DNA from: Janthinobacterium sp. PC23-8
GTDB taxonomy: Bacteria > Pseudomonadota > Gammaproteobacteria > Burkholderiales > Burkholderiaceae_D
Reading direction: 5' to 3'
DNA: 64,000 nt
Assembly: GCF_002250505.1 (NCBI RefSeq)
Contig: NZ_NJGY01000001.1
Location: 1,681,968-1,745,967, forward strand
Shown here: piece by piece, positions 47,568-56,592 of the stretch
Numbering within the stretch: the first letter of the stretch is position 1
How the letters are laid out: every line of letters begins with the position of its first letter
Notes under the pieces: generated by a model
Database searches by the model: none
Told to the model about the DNA's origin: nothing
Seen by the model: only the letters and a program-made list of their open reading frames with translations
Made by a program: the position numbers and the translations under genes

Positions 47568-48875
47568 TCAGGCGTTGAAAGCGGCCTTGCCCAGCGGGAC
47601 GGCCGGCGCGATTTTTTCGCGGATCAGCATGCACACCACGGCGGCGGCCACCAGGTCGAACACGGCCAGCAGCATGAACAGCGGGCTGTAGCCGACCAGG
47701 GTCACCAGCACGCCGAACAGCAAGGTGAAAATGGTGGCGCCCAGGTAGCCGGACATGCCGGCCAGTCCCGTGGCGGTGGCCACTTCGTTCTTGCCGAACA
47801 CGTCCGAGGTGATCGAATACAGCGCACCGGACAGGGTCTGGTGGGCAAAGCCGCCCACGCACAACAGGGCGATCGCCGCATACGGGCTGGCGACCAGGCC
47901 AATGCAGGCCGGGCCGATCATGCAGACGGCGCCGACCACGACCACCAGTTTGCGCGAGGTGAACAGCGACACTTTCCAGTATTTGTGGAACCAGGGGCTC
48001 AGGTAACCACCGAGCACGCAGCCGATATCGGCGGCCAGGAACGGCAGCCAGGCGAACATGGCGATTTCCTTGATGTTCATGTGGCGCTCGGTGGCCATGT
48101 ACAGGGGAATCCAGGCATTGAAGGTCTGCCAGGCCGGTTCGGACAGGAAACGGGGAATCGCGATGGCCCAGAAATTACGGCTGCGCACGATCTGGTGCCA
48201 GCGCGCCTTGGGTGCCGAATTTTTGTCACCCTCGACACCGAAAGAGTCGCTCTGCTCCTGGCCTTCGAGGATAAAATCGCGCTCCTTATCAGAAAGCATC
48301 TTCTGGTCGCGCGGGTGTTTGTAGAAGGCCAGCCACAGGCCGGTCCAGACGATGCCGATGGCGCCGACGATAACGAACGACATCTGCCAGCTGCCGTGCA
48401 GGATGGTCCACACCACCAGCGGCGGCGCGCACAGGGCGCCGATCGAGGAACCGATATTGAACCAGCCGATGGCGATCGAACGCTCCCTGGCGGGGAACCA
48501 CTCGGTGGTCGCTTTCACGCCGGCGGGGATGCCGGCCGCTTCGGTCAGGCCCAGCATGCCGCGAAACAGCGCCATGCTTTGCCAGCCGGTCGCCATGGCG
48601 GCGCAGGCGCAGGCCAGCGACCAGGCCAGCGCAAACATCGCAAAGCCGAGCTTGGTGCCGACCGCGTCGATCACATAGCCGGCGATCGGCTGCATCAGCG
48701 CATAGCAAACCTGCCACGCCACCACGATATAGGAATACTGCTGGGTGGTGATATTGAGCTCGGTCATCATCGTTGGCGCCGCCACCGACAAGGTATTGCG
48801 CGCCAGGTAATTCACGATCAGGCCTGCCGTCACCAGCCCGACCATCCACCAGCGCATGCCGCGTACTTTAGTCAT
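47568..48875 (-). CDS. ExuT-like hexuronate MFS transporter
   Basis: The 435-residue major facilitator of the anion:cation symporter family resembles E. coli ExuT: MRWWMVGLVTAGLIVNYLARNTLSVAAPTM, QPIAGYVIDAVGTKLGFAMFALAWSLA and GLTEAAGIPAGVKATTEWFPARER. It probably brings galacturonate or glucuronate in with protons. GAGGGAGAC precedes ATG 48875. It lies between uxaB and the porin. Confidence 0.88.
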   Translation of the reverse strand: MTKVRGMRWWMVGLVTAGLIVNYLARNTLSVAAPTMMTELNITTQQYSYIVVAWQVCYALMQPIAGYVIDAVGTKLGFAMFALAWSLACACAAMATGWQSMALFRGMLGLTEAAGIPAGVKATTEWFPARERSIAIGWFNIGSSIGALCAPPLVVWTILHGSWQMSFVIVGAIGIVWTGLWLAFYKHPRDQKMLSDKERDFILEGQEQSDSFGVEGDKNSAPKARWHQIVRSRNFWAIAIPRFLSEPAWQTFNAWIPLYMATERHMNIKEIAMFAWLPFLAADIGCVLGGYLSPWFHKYWKVSLFTSRKLVVVVGAVCMIGPACIGLVASPYAAIALLCVGGFAHQTLSGALYSITSDVFGKNEVATATGLAGMSGYLGATIFTLLFGVLVTLVGYSPLFMLLAVFDLVAAAVVCMLIREKIAPAVPLGKAAFNA

Positions 48876-48897
48876 TTTGTCTCCCTCTGTCATCCAC

Positions 48898-48917
48898 GGC
48901 GGCGCAGCTGCGCCGCC
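48898..48917. other. 20-bp perfect palindrome between uxaB and the ExuT-like gene
   Basis: Half-site GGCGGCGCAG repeats as its exact inverse. It lies 22 bp before the transporter start. It can form a 3' or 5' hairpin and may act as an attenuator or stabiliser; no T-run is present. Confidence 0.4.
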
Positions 48918-49009
48918 ACTTTGCGGGCCGTTCAGCCTTCCTTGCGGAAGTGCCTTCGGCCTCGGTTTTTTTAGTGCTGCTACTGTTACTGCCGGTACCG
49001 CCGAAACTT

Positions 49010-50443
49010 TTACTGCAGCGCCTGCAAGGCGCCGCGCATGCCCATCGCGTCGATACGCGCCAGCGCGCCGGCCACCGCCTGCGCCAGGCCAGGCACCGCA
49101 TTCATGTCGCGGCCCCACACCTTGTCGTTGGCCAGCCAGCCCTGCGCCAGCTGCGCCAGGCTCAAGTCGCCCGCATCGACGTCCTGCCAGGCGGCCTTGA
49201 ACCAGGCCAGGGTCGCGCCATCGTCGGCCAGCGCCATCACGTCGCCGCGATACAGGCGCATGGTGGCCGCCAGGGCCAGCACCAGGCGCTGCGGCAACTG
49301 GCCTTGCAGTTCCACGTAGCGCAGCAGTTGCGGCGCGATGCGGGCGGCAAATTTGCTCCAGCTATTCAAGGCAATCGAGGCCAGGCGGTGCTGGATGTAA
49401 GGGTTGCGGAAACGCAGCAGCACGTCGCGCGCAAACTGCCGCAGTTCGTCCTGCGGCAGCGGCAGCGCCGGAATGATTTCCTGCGCCAGCGTGTCGAACA
49501 AAAAGCCGCCGACCTGCTCGTCGTTGACGGCCTCGCCTACCGTTTCCAGGCCGGCCAGCAGCGCCACCGGCACCAGCGCCGTATGGCCGCCGTTCAGAAT
49601 GCCGACCTTGCGTTTTTTATACGGCGCGATGTCGTCGACCAGCCGGATATTGAGGTCGGCGCCGGCCAGCTTCAGTTCGTCGGCCAGCCAGGCCGGCCCT
49701 TCGATGACGAACAGGTAGTAGTACTCGGCCGCCACCAGGAACTGGTCGGTGTAACCGAGGTCCGCCGCGATGGCATCGGCTTCGCCGTCGGGAAAGCCGG
49801 TGACGATGCGGTCGACCAGGGTCGAGCAGAACACGCAGGCGGAGTCGAGCCAGGCGGCAAAGCCGGCGTCGAGCTGCCACAGGTGCGCGAAATGCAGCAC
49901 GGCCGCCTTCAGGGCCGGGCCATTGTTTTCGATCAGTTCGCACGGCAGCAGCACCAGGCCTTTCTCCAGACTGCCATTGAAACAGGTGTAGCGGTCGAAC
50001 AGCAGGCGCGCCAGCTTGGCCGGGAAGGTCGAGGGCGGCGCGTCGTCAAACGCGTCGGTGTCGTTGGTGGCGATGCCCGCTTCGGTGGTGTTCGAAACGA
50101 TAAAGCGCAGTTCGGGCAATTGCGCCAGCGCCAGGTAGTCGCCATACATGGTGGCCGGATTGATCTCGCGCTGCACGCAGGCGATGGTGCGGTACTCGCT
50201 GACGGGCGCGCCGTGCTCGTCGAGGCCGCGCACGACGGTGGTAAACAGGCCGTCCTGCACGTCGAGCAGGGGCGAGCCGCTGCCGCCGCGCGGACGCACC
50301 ACCACCACGCCGGCGTTCAGGCCGGTGCGTTCATTGAGCAGGTCGATCTGCCAGTCGAAAAAGCCGCGTAGAAAATTGCCCTGGCCGAACTGGAGAAATT
50401 TGATCGGCAGCGCGTAGGGCACGCTGCGGCGTAGGGTTTGCAT
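49010..50443 (-). CDS. uxaB: Tagaturonate reductase (altronate oxidoreductase)
   Basis: The 477-residue mannitol-dehydrogenase-family enzyme reduces tagaturonate to altronate with NADH. Family text: IKFLQFGQGNFLRGFFDWQ at the N-terminus, PCELIENNG, and the catalytic-region KKRKVGILNGGHTALVPVA with Lys, Asn and His. ATG 50443 lies 11 bp after the uxaA stop. The longer open frame upstream is antisense-like and rejected. Confidence 0.93.
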   Translation of the reverse strand: MQTLRRSVPYALPIKFLQFGQGNFLRGFFDWQIDLLNERTGLNAGVVVVRPRGGSGSPLLDVQDGLFTTVVRGLDEHGAPVSEYRTIACVQREINPATMYGDYLALAQLPELRFIVSNTTEAGIATNDTDAFDDAPPSTFPAKLARLLFDRYTCFNGSLEKGLVLLPCELIENNGPALKAAVLHFAHLWQLDAGFAAWLDSACVFCSTLVDRIVTGFPDGEADAIAADLGYTDQFLVAAEYYYLFVIEGPAWLADELKLAGADLNIRLVDDIAPYKKRKVGILNGGHTALVPVALLAGLETVGEAVNDEQVGGFLFDTLAQEIIPALPLPQDELRQFARDVLLRFRNPYIQHRLASIALNSWSKFAARIAPQLLRYVELQGQLPQRLVLALAATMRLYRGDVMALADDGATLAWFKAAWQDVDAGDLSLAQLAQGWLANDKVWGRDMNAVPGLAQAVAGALARIDAMGMRGALQALQ

Positions 50444-50454
50444 GGTCGTGTGGC

Positions 50455-52053
50455 TCACAGTGAAATGTCGCGTTTCCAGAAGATGAAGTCGTACTGCTGC
50501 AGGCGGTCGGCCTTGGCCGTGTACTGGCCGCCGGCCGTGGCCACCACCATGTCGAACAAGCCGTTGGCCACGTCCGGCAAGGGCGTGCCGTCGATCACAG
50601 GGCCGCAGTCGTAGTCGATCAGGTCGGACAGTTTTTTGGCCACCCGCGTGTTGCTGGAAATTTTCAGCACCGGCACGATGGGGTTGCCCGTCGGCGTGCC
50701 CAGCCCGGTGGAAAACAGCACCACATTGGCGCCGGACGCCACGATGCCGGTCACCGATTCGACGTCGCCGCCCGGCGTGCACAGCAGCGACAAACCGGCT
50801 TTCGGGCTTTGCTCGCCATAGTCGAGCACCGAGACGATGGGCGAGGTGCCGCCCTTCTTGGCCGCGCCGGCCGACTTCATGGCGTCGGTAATGAGGCCGT
50901 CACGGATATTGCCGGGGCTCGGGTTGTCGGCGAAATGCGTGCCGACCGCTTCGGCGCGCGCTTCGAAGTCACGCATCAGGCCCAGGAAGCGGCGCTTGTC
51001 GTCGTCGTTTTCGCAGCGTTCGATCAGGTTCGCTTCGACGCCGCACAGCTCGGGAAATTCGGCCAGGATGGACGAACCGCCAACGGCCACCACCATGTCC
51101 GACACCAGGCCCATGGCCGGGTTGGCGGAGATACCGGAAAACCCGTCCGAGCCGCCGCATTTGACGCCGATTTTCAGGTGCGACAGCGGCACCGGCTGGC
51201 GCGTGACCTTGTTCGCTTCCTTCAGCTGCGCCAGGGTGTCGGTCAGCACGGCTTTCATCATCGTGTCTTCGCTGTCCCACTGCTGCTGTTCGTAGATCAG
51301 GCAGGGCTTGTCGAAGTCGGGGTTCTGTTTTGCCAGCGTTTCCTTGAACATGGCAATCTGCGCGTTCTGGCAACCGAGGCTGAAGACGGTGATGCCGGCC
51401 ACGTTCGGGTGATCGGCATAGGCCGACAATATCCTGCACAGCGAGCGCGCATCGGCGCGCGTGCCGCCGCAGCCGCCGTTGTGCGTGATGATGCGCACGC
51501 CATCGAGATTCTGGAACGGACGCACCACGGCTTTGGGCGCTTCCATGTCTTCGCCCAGCAGCGACAGGGTAAAGGAAGCCAGGTCATTGCGCGTGTAGCC
51601 AAGCGGCGCTTCGAGCGCATTGCGCAGGTGCTCGACATTGCGGTTTTCGCAGAACACCAGCGGGAACACCAGCCAGTAATTGGCCGTGCCCACGCGCCCG
51701 TCGGCGCGCACCACGCCGGGGAAGGTGGCGCCGTCAAAGCGCTTCATGTCGGGCGGCGTCCAGCTGTACGGCGCTTGCGGTTCCAGTTCCACTTCGGCCG
51801 CGTAGTGATGCAGGTTGTCGGTGGTGACGGCTTCGCCGCGGCCGATAGCGACGGTGGCCTTGCCGACCGGTACGCCATACAGGCGCAGGATCTCGCCGGC
51901 CGCAAACGCGCGGCGGGCCAGCTTGTGCTTGGTCTTGACGGCGCTGCTGATCAGGATGGATTCACCCTCCCAGTTGACAACTTCGCCGGCGGCCAGGTCG
52001 GACAGGGCGACCAGCATGTCGTCGTCGGGATGAATACACAATACTTTTTGCAT
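50455..52053 (-). CDS. uxaA: Altronate dehydratase
   Basis: The 532-residue enzyme dehydrates altronate to 2-keto-3-deoxygluconate. A small N-terminal SAF domain (about 1-95) is followed by the dehydratase domain with THNGGCGGTRADA, SLGCQNAQ, KCGGSDGFSGISANPA and LCTPGGD, including the Cys residues used for the metal site. AGGAACAG precedes ATG 52053. It is slightly longer than the E. coli protein. It lies between uxaC and uxaB. Confidence 0.94.
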   Translation of the reverse strand: MQKVLCIHPDDDMLVALSDLAAGEVVNWEGESILISSAVKTKHKLARRAFAAGEILRLYGVPVGKATVAIGRGEAVTTDNLHHYAAEVELEPQAPYSWTPPDMKRFDGATFPGVVRADGRVGTANYWLVFPLVFCENRNVEHLRNALEAPLGYTRNDLASFTLSLLGEDMEAPKAVVRPFQNLDGVRIITHNGGCGGTRADARSLCRILSAYADHPNVAGITVFSLGCQNAQIAMFKETLAKQNPDFDKPCLIYEQQQWDSEDTMMKAVLTDTLAQLKEANKVTRQPVPLSHLKIGVKCGGSDGFSGISANPAMGLVSDMVVAVGGSSILAEFPELCGVEANLIERCENDDDKRRFLGLMRDFEARAEAVGTHFADNPSPGNIRDGLITDAMKSAGAAKKGGTSPIVSVLDYGEQSPKAGLSLLCTPGGDVESVTGIVASGANVVLFSTGLGTPTGNPIVPVLKISSNTRVAKKLSDLIDYDCGPVIDGTPLPDVANGLFDMVVATAGGQYTAKADRLQQYDFIFWKRDISL

Positions 52054-52079
52054 GACTGTTCCTGGCGGCGGCTGATCGA

Positions 52080-53474
52080 TTAAAGCTGGAAGTATTTGCG
52101 GGCGTTGTCGTAGCAGATACCGCGCACGATGGTGGCCAGCGCCTCGAAATCGTTCGGGTATTCGCCACCGTGCACCCATTCGCCGATCTGGCGGCAGACG
52201 AGGCGGCGGAAATAATCGTGGCGCGGGTAGGACGCGAAGCTGCGCGAATCGGTCACCATGCCGACGAATACGCCCAGTACGCTGTGGTTGCCGAAACCGA
52301 TCAGCTGCTGCAAGTTGCCTTCCTTGTGGTCGTTGAACCACCAGGCCGGGCCGAACTGCAGCTTGCCGGCGACGTTGCCGTCCTGGAAGTTGCCGACCAT
52401 GGTCGACAACACTTCGTTCATGTTCGGGTTCAGGCAGAACAGCATGGTTTTCGGCAGGCGGTCGTCCTGGTCCAGCGCGTTCAGCAGCGAGGCCAGGCCG
52501 GCGCTGGCGCTCATGTCCGAGATCGAGTCGTAGCCCGTGTCGGGACCGAGTTTGGCGCGCATGCGGTCGTTGTTGTTGCGCTGGGCGCCGATATGCAAAC
52601 ACATGGTCCAGCCGTAGTTGGCATAGACGCGGCCGATGGCCTCCAGCAAACCGCGCAGGTACAGGCCGTTTTCCTCGTCGCTCAAGAGGGTGCCTTGCAG
52701 GCGCTTGGCGAACAGCGCTTCGAGTTCCTCAGGCGTCGCACCCGCCACCGGCAAGGTGACATCGACGGCGTGATCCGAGATGCGCGCGCCACGCGAATGG
52801 AAAAATTCCACTCGCACGGCCAGCGCGGCGATCAGCGAGGCGAACGAGGTGACGGAAATGGACGACACTTCGCCCAGGCGTTTCAGGTAGTCGATAAAGC
52901 GCGGCTGGTTGATGCGCATGGCCTTGTCGGGACGGTAGGCCGGCAGTACGCGCGTTTTCAGTGCCGAGCCGGCGATTTCCGCATGTTGCAGCAAGTCGTC
53001 GGCCGGGTCGTCGGTAGTGCAGGCGATTTCCACGCCGGCCTGTTCCAGCAGCGACCAGGTGTCCATGGTGGCCAGTTTGGCGTTGGCCTGCTCCCAGATC
53101 GCGTCGGCATTGGCTTCATTGATGAGCAGATCGATATTGAAGATGCGGCGCAGTTCCAGATGGCTCCAGTGGTGGATCGGGTTGCCGATGGCCAACGGCA
53201 GCACCTTGCAGAAGGCGCGGAACTTTTCCTGGTCAGAGCGCTCGCCGGTGATGAATTCCTCGGCCACGCCCGCCGTGCGCATCAAGCGCCATTTGTAATG
53301 GTCGCCCGCCAGCCACAGTTCGGCGATATTGCGGAAGGTCTTGCGCGCGGCGATTTCGCCTTGTTGCAGATGCGAGTGGTAATCGATGATGGGCAGGTCG
53401 GCCGCCACCTCGTGATACAGCTTGCGGGCCGTCGCGGTGGTGAGTAGAAAATCCTGATTCATGAACTCGGTCAT
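52080..53474 (-). CDS. uxaC: Glucuronate/galacturonate isomerase
   Basis: The 464-residue amidohydrolase-fold enzyme converts galacturonate to tagaturonate (and glucuronate to fructuronate). The metal motif DYHSHL is near residue 31, followed by the family text NPIHHWSHLELRRIF, FNDHKEGNLQQLIGFGNHSVLGVFVGMVTDSRSFASYPRHDYFRR. Start ATG 53474 has AAGGAG nine bases upstream. It is the first gene of the island, directly after the promoter and palindrome at 53528-53570. Confidence 0.95.
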   Translation of the reverse strand: MTEFMNQDFLLTTATARKLYHEVAADLPIIDYHSHLQQGEIAARKTFRNIAELWLAGDHYKWRLMRTAGVAEEFITGERSDQEKFRAFCKVLPLAIGNPIHHWSHLELRRIFNIDLLINEANADAIWEQANAKLATMDTWSLLEQAGVEIACTTDDPADDLLQHAEIAGSALKTRVLPAYRPDKAMRINQPRFIDYLKRLGEVSSISVTSFASLIAALAVRVEFFHSRGARISDHAVDVTLPVAGATPEELEALFAKRLQGTLLSDEENGLYLRGLLEAIGRVYANYGWTMCLHIGAQRNNNDRMRAKLGPDTGYDSISDMSASAGLASLLNALDQDDRLPKTMLFCLNPNMNEVLSTMVGNFQDGNVAGKLQFGPAWWFNDHKEGNLQQLIGFGNHSVLGVFVGMVTDSRSFASYPRHDYFRRLVCRQIGEWVHGGEYPNDFEALATIVRGICYDNARKYFQL

Positions 53475-53527
53475 CGTAACCATCTCCTTGCTTTGCATGT
53501 TTTGTCGTGGCACCAAGTTGGCGCACT

Positions 53528-53570
53528 CTGATATATCAGGATATTAAATGTAATATATCAGTGTAAGCAA
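53528..53570 (-). promoter_or_regulatory. uxaC promoter with overlapping palindromic operator
   Basis: On the minus strand, -35 TTGCTT (53565-53570) and -10 TTTAAT (53543-53548) are 16 bp apart. Just downstream is the perfect palindrome CTGATATATCAG (53528-53539). A second partial copy, CTGATATAT on the minus strand at 53554-53562, lies between -35 and -10. This layout fits repression by the island's GntR protein (inference). Confidence 0.6.
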
Positions 53571-53726
53571 GCGCAAAAGTGAAGTTGTGCAAAAGAATTG
53601 GGTGGGGAAACAACAGCGAGGCCAGACTGCCGCAAACGCCCGAAGTGTTGAACTTGCGGCACGCCAGCGGGGATAAATTCGGGAGGATGGAGCGATTAAA
53701 GCGACGTTGTGCAAAGTTGGAGAAAC

Positions 53727-54242
53727 TTAGGGTATGAACTGCAGCACTTGCCACGCCTGCAATTTTTCCGTATACGCCAGCGTATAGGCCGGGCTGCTCG
53801 ACGGCAGGCTGACGATGCGGTAGCCGCTGGCGTGTGCGCCCAGCACCTTCAAGCCCAGCCTGGCGGCAGTGCCGCCGTTGAAGGCGATGGTTTCCAGGCG
53901 CGGCAGGCCGGCGATCAAGGCCACCAGGTCGTTATCGTCGCGCGCGCGGATATTGCTGTCCAGGCTGCCGGAACGGTGCGCCTGCGCCACCACGTCCCAC
54001 AGCCCCACGCCATGCGCCAGCAAGGTGGCCAGGCGCTGCTCGTAGGGCAGGCTTTTCAGCTCGACGCCCAGCACTGCGCCCAGCAGCATCCAGAAACGGT
54101 TTTGCGGATGGGCGTAATACTGGCTGTGCGCCAGCGACTTTTCGCCGGGCAGGCTGCCGAGGATCAGCAGCCGCGTGTTGGCGTTGACGACGGGGTCGAA
54201 GCAGCGCTTGCGCGTGTCTGGCGTGATAACGAGCGTGGACAA
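53727..54242 (-). CDS. DNA-deoxyinosine glycosylase (UDG family 6/Mug-like)
   Basis: A 171-residue uracil-DNA-glycosylase-fold enzyme that removes hypoxanthine from deaminated adenine. It has LILGSLPGEKSLAHSQYYAHPQNRFW (active-site motif region) and the late VSLPSSSPAYT. I place the start at TTG 54242 because AGGA lies six bases upstream; the frame is open to another TTG at 54266. It lies alone between the uxaC promoter and a divergent DUF962 gene. Confidence 0.82.
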   Translation of the reverse strand: MSTLVITPDTRKRCFDPVVNANTRLLILGSLPGEKSLAHSQYYAHPQNRFWMLLGAVLGVELKSLPYEQRLATLLAHGVGLWDVVAQAHRSGSLDSNIRARDDNDLVALIAGLPRLETIAFNGGTAARLGLKVLGAHASGYRIVSLPSSSPAYTLAYTEKLQAWQVLQFIP

Positions 54243-54345
54243 TGGCGTTCCTGCGGGTAGGGGCAAGCCGCCATTCTAAGCGCCCGCTACGCCAGCACGG
54301 CGGCGACGGTGTAGAATTTCCCAAACCCGACCAACCAGGCTGCCC

Positions 54346-54774
54346 ATGCGCAATATCGATACCCTGCTGTACCAGTACGGCGACAGCCACCGCAATCGCG
54401 TCAATGAATGGGTGCACATCGTCTGCGTGCCGCTGATCGTGTTCAGCGTGCTGGGCTTGCTGTGGAGCGTGCATGCGGTCGTGGCGCTGGCGGGCAGCGT
54501 GGCCGCCCTGGCCTACTATATAAAGCTGTCGCGCCCGCTGGCGCTGGGCATGCTGGTCATGCTGGCGCTGATGCTGGCGCTGCTGGCCGTCTTGCCCGCC
54601 ATTGTCGTTTTGCCGCTATCGCTGGTGCTGTTCGTGCTGGCCTGGATAGGCCAGTTCATCGGCCACCAGATCGAGGGCAAGAAGCCGTCGTTCCTGGACG
54701 ATCTGCGGTTTTTGCTGATCGGCCCGCTGTTCGTGCTGGGCTTTGCCTACCGGCGTCTGCGGCTGGCGTATTAG
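54346..54774 (+). CDS. DUF962/Mpo1-like membrane protein
   Basis: The 142-residue protein has four to five helices and the family histidines: YGDSHRNRVNEWVHIVCVP at the N-terminus and IGQFIGHQIEGKKPSFLDDL at the C-terminus. Yeast Mpo1 in this family is an iron-dependent dioxygenase that alpha-oxidises 2-hydroxy fatty acids; whether the bacterial form does so is open. Located in the inner membrane. Start ATG 54346. Confidence 0.82.
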   Translation: MRNIDTLLYQYGDSHRNRVNEWVHIVCVPLIVFSVLGLLWSVHAVVALAGSVAALAYYIKLSRPLALGMLVMLALMLALLAVLPAIVVLPLSLVLFVLAWIGQFIGHQIEGKKPSFLDDLRFLLIGPLFVLGFAYRRLRLAY

Positions 54775-54898
54775 TGTTGAGGTAACAGATTCTTACGATT
54801 CCAAGCTGTTTATTGAAAGCAACTTGTCTTATCATCAATGTGCAGCCGATGCCATCAGCCGTGATCGGCGCACCACCTTTTTCTACCTGGAGTTGAAC

Positions 54899-55348
54899 AT
54901 GAAAACATCGATGATTGCCGTGGCCTTGTTGGCGACCCTGGCCGGTTGCGCCGTACAACCGAATTCAGCCAACGTCTACAAGGCGCGCCAGGCGCAAAAT
55001 GAACAATCCGTGCGCATGGGCACCGTGGAATCCGTGCGCCAGGTCACCATCGACAAAGGTCAAAGCGGCACCGGCGTGCTGGCCGGCGCGGCGCTCGGTG
55101 GTGTGGCCGGTTCGGCCGTGGGTGGCGGCAAGGGGGCGATTGCGGCCAGCATCCTCGGTGCGGTGGCGGGCGGGATTGCCGGCCAGAGCATCGAAGCGAA
55201 CTCGGCTAACAAGCCCGGCTTCGAGATCACCGTGCGCCTGGACAATGGCGACCTGCGCGCCATCGTGCAAGATGCGGACGAGCAATTCCGCCCCGGCGAA
55301 CGCGTGCGTTTGCTGTCGGACGGCCGCACCACGCGCGTCACGCACTGA
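54899..55348 (+). CDS. Glycine-zipper outer-membrane lipoprotein (SlyB/Pcp-like)
   Basis: A 149-residue lipoprotein with lipobox LAGC (Cys17). A glycine-zipper segment (about 58-98; GVLAGAALGGVAGSAVGGGKGAI...GGIAGQSIE) inserts in the membrane. The C-terminal domain ends FRPGERVRLLSDGRTTRVTH as in SlyB-type proteins. GGAG precedes the ATG. It probably helps keep outer-membrane integrity, as SlyB does in Enterobacteria. Confidence 0.85.
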   Translation: MKTSMIAVALLATLAGCAVQPNSANVYKARQAQNEQSVRMGTVESVRQVTIDKGQSGTGVLAGAALGGVAGSAVGGGKGAIAASILGAVAGGIAGQSIEANSANKPGFEITVRLDNGDLRAIVQDADEQFRPGERVRLLSDGRTTRVTH

Positions 55349-55353
55349 TCGCC

Positions 55354-55485
55354 TCAGCCAAAGCTGCCGGCGGCCATTAAATGGGTAGCCGGCGCCATGC
55401 CTTCGTGCAAGCAGATGGCGAGCATGCTCATCACCACCACGTAGACGATCACGGACCATACTTTGAAGTGCAGCGAGGCTGGCAT
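55354..55485 (-). CDS. 43-residue single-span membrane peptide
   Basis: A short ORF with ATG 55485 and GGGAG nine bases upstream. It reads MPASLHFKVWSVIVYVVVMS, then a hydrophobic run to about residue 26, then a short tail rich in Ala, Met and Gly. No family is recognised. The strong start, the helix and the AT-rich promoter-like DNA behind it (55505-55560) support a real gene. It converges on the glycine-zipper lipoprotein gene. Confidence 0.55.
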   Translation of the reverse strand: MPASLHFKVWSVIVYVVVMSMLAICLHEGMAPATHLMAAGSFG

Positions 55486-55504
55486 GATGGGCTCCCTGAC
55501 GAGT

Positions 55505-55560
55505 TAAAAGCATAAAATATTTACTTAATAATAACATAAATATTTTCATAAATTCAATAT
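55505..55560. promoter_or_regulatory. AT-rich island
   Basis: About 55 bp of nearly pure A/T with repeated AAATATTT-like words in an otherwise GC-rich window. It lies between the small peptide gene (minus) and the DMT transporter gene (plus) and probably holds their promoters. It could bind an H-NS-like protein. Confidence 0.45.
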
Positions 55561-55647
55561 TTTCCACCGCCCCTGTTTTGCCTCAAGCAGCGCTGTGACT
55601 TCCATGCCGCGCTGGTCAAGCCCCGGGCGACACCGTATACTGCCGCG

Positions 55648-56592
55648 ATGTCCTCTCCCCTCCTGTTTATCACCGCCTGCCTGATCTGGGGCTCCACGTT
55701 CTGGGCCATCACCTTGCAACTGGGCGACGTCGCGCCCGCCGTTTCCGTGGTCTACCGCTTCGGCCTGGCATCGCTCACCTTGTTCGCCTGGTGCGCCATC
55801 CGCGGCGATACCCTGCGCCTGCCCTGGCGCGCGCAACAATGGATGCTGCTGCAGGGCCTCGCTTCGTTCGCGCTCAGCTATGTGTGTACCTACAGCTCGG
55901 AGCAATACCTGGTGTCGGCGCTGGTCAGCGTGCTGTTTGCGCTGATGGTGTTCTGGACCCCGCTGCTGAACCGTGTCGCCTTCGGCACGCCGATCACCCT
56001 GTCCACCTGTTTTGCCGGCGCGGTCGCCATCTGCGGCATCGTGCTGCTGTTCTACCAGTCGATCGACGCGGCGTTAAAAGAGATGCTCGGCGGCGGCAAC
56101 GGCCACTTTCTGCTGGGCTTTGTGCTGGCGCTGGTGGCCACGGTCGCCAGCACGGTCGGCAATGCACTGGTGATGAAGGTGCGCGCGCATTCCAGCAATG
56201 TGATGCTGACCATGGCGTGGACCATGTTGTGGGGCACCCTGATGGTGGCGTTGTGGGCGCTGGCCACGGGCCAGGCCTGGACGGTGCCGGCGCGCGCCAG
56301 CTACTGGATGGGCCTGGTCTACCTGGCCGTGTTCGGCTCGGTCATTGCGTTCAGCGCCTATTTCACCCTGATCGCCCGCATCGGCACGCAAAAGACCGTG
56401 TATATCGGCGTGGTCACGCCCGTCATTTCCGTACTGCTGTCGATACAGTTCGAGCACTACCGCCCCGCCGCCATCGAATGGCTCGGCATGGCGCTGTGCC
56501 TGTCCAGCGTGGCCTGGGCCTTGAGCTCGGGCGCGCGCAAGACCCGCATCGCGTCCTCGATTTCCACCACACCCACCGCAAAGGCCCCATGA
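55648..56592 (+). CDS. EamA/DMT-family transporter
   Basis: A 314-residue drug/metabolite transporter with ten hydrophobic helices in two EamA repeats (about 5-135 and 150-295). Typical text: LIWGSTFWAITLQLGDVAPAVSVVYRF and YRPAAIEWLGMALCLSSVAWAL. Such proteins export amino acids or metabolites; the substrate is unknown. It overlaps the GNAT gene by 4 bp. Confidence 0.85.
   Translation: MSSPLLFITACLIWGSTFWAITLQLGDVAPAVSVVYRFGLASLTLFAWCAIRGDTLRLPWRAQQWMLLQGLASFALSYVCTYSSEQYLVSALVSVLFALMVFWTPLLNRVAFGTPITLSTCFAGAVAICGIVLLFYQSIDAALKEMLGGGNGHFLLGFVLALVATVASTVGNALVMKVRAHSSNVMLTMAWTMLWGTLMVALWALATGQAWTVPARASYWMGLVYLAVFGSVIAFSAYFTLIARIGTQKTVYIGVVTPVISVLLSIQFEHYRPAAIEWLGMALCLSSVAWALSSGARKTRIASSISTTPTAKAP

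Noticed and set aside
53536..53754. 72-codon minus-strand ORF between mug-like and uxaC genes
   Set aside because: It starts inside the mug-like gene, crosses the uxaC promoter and operator, and has no ribosome binding site.
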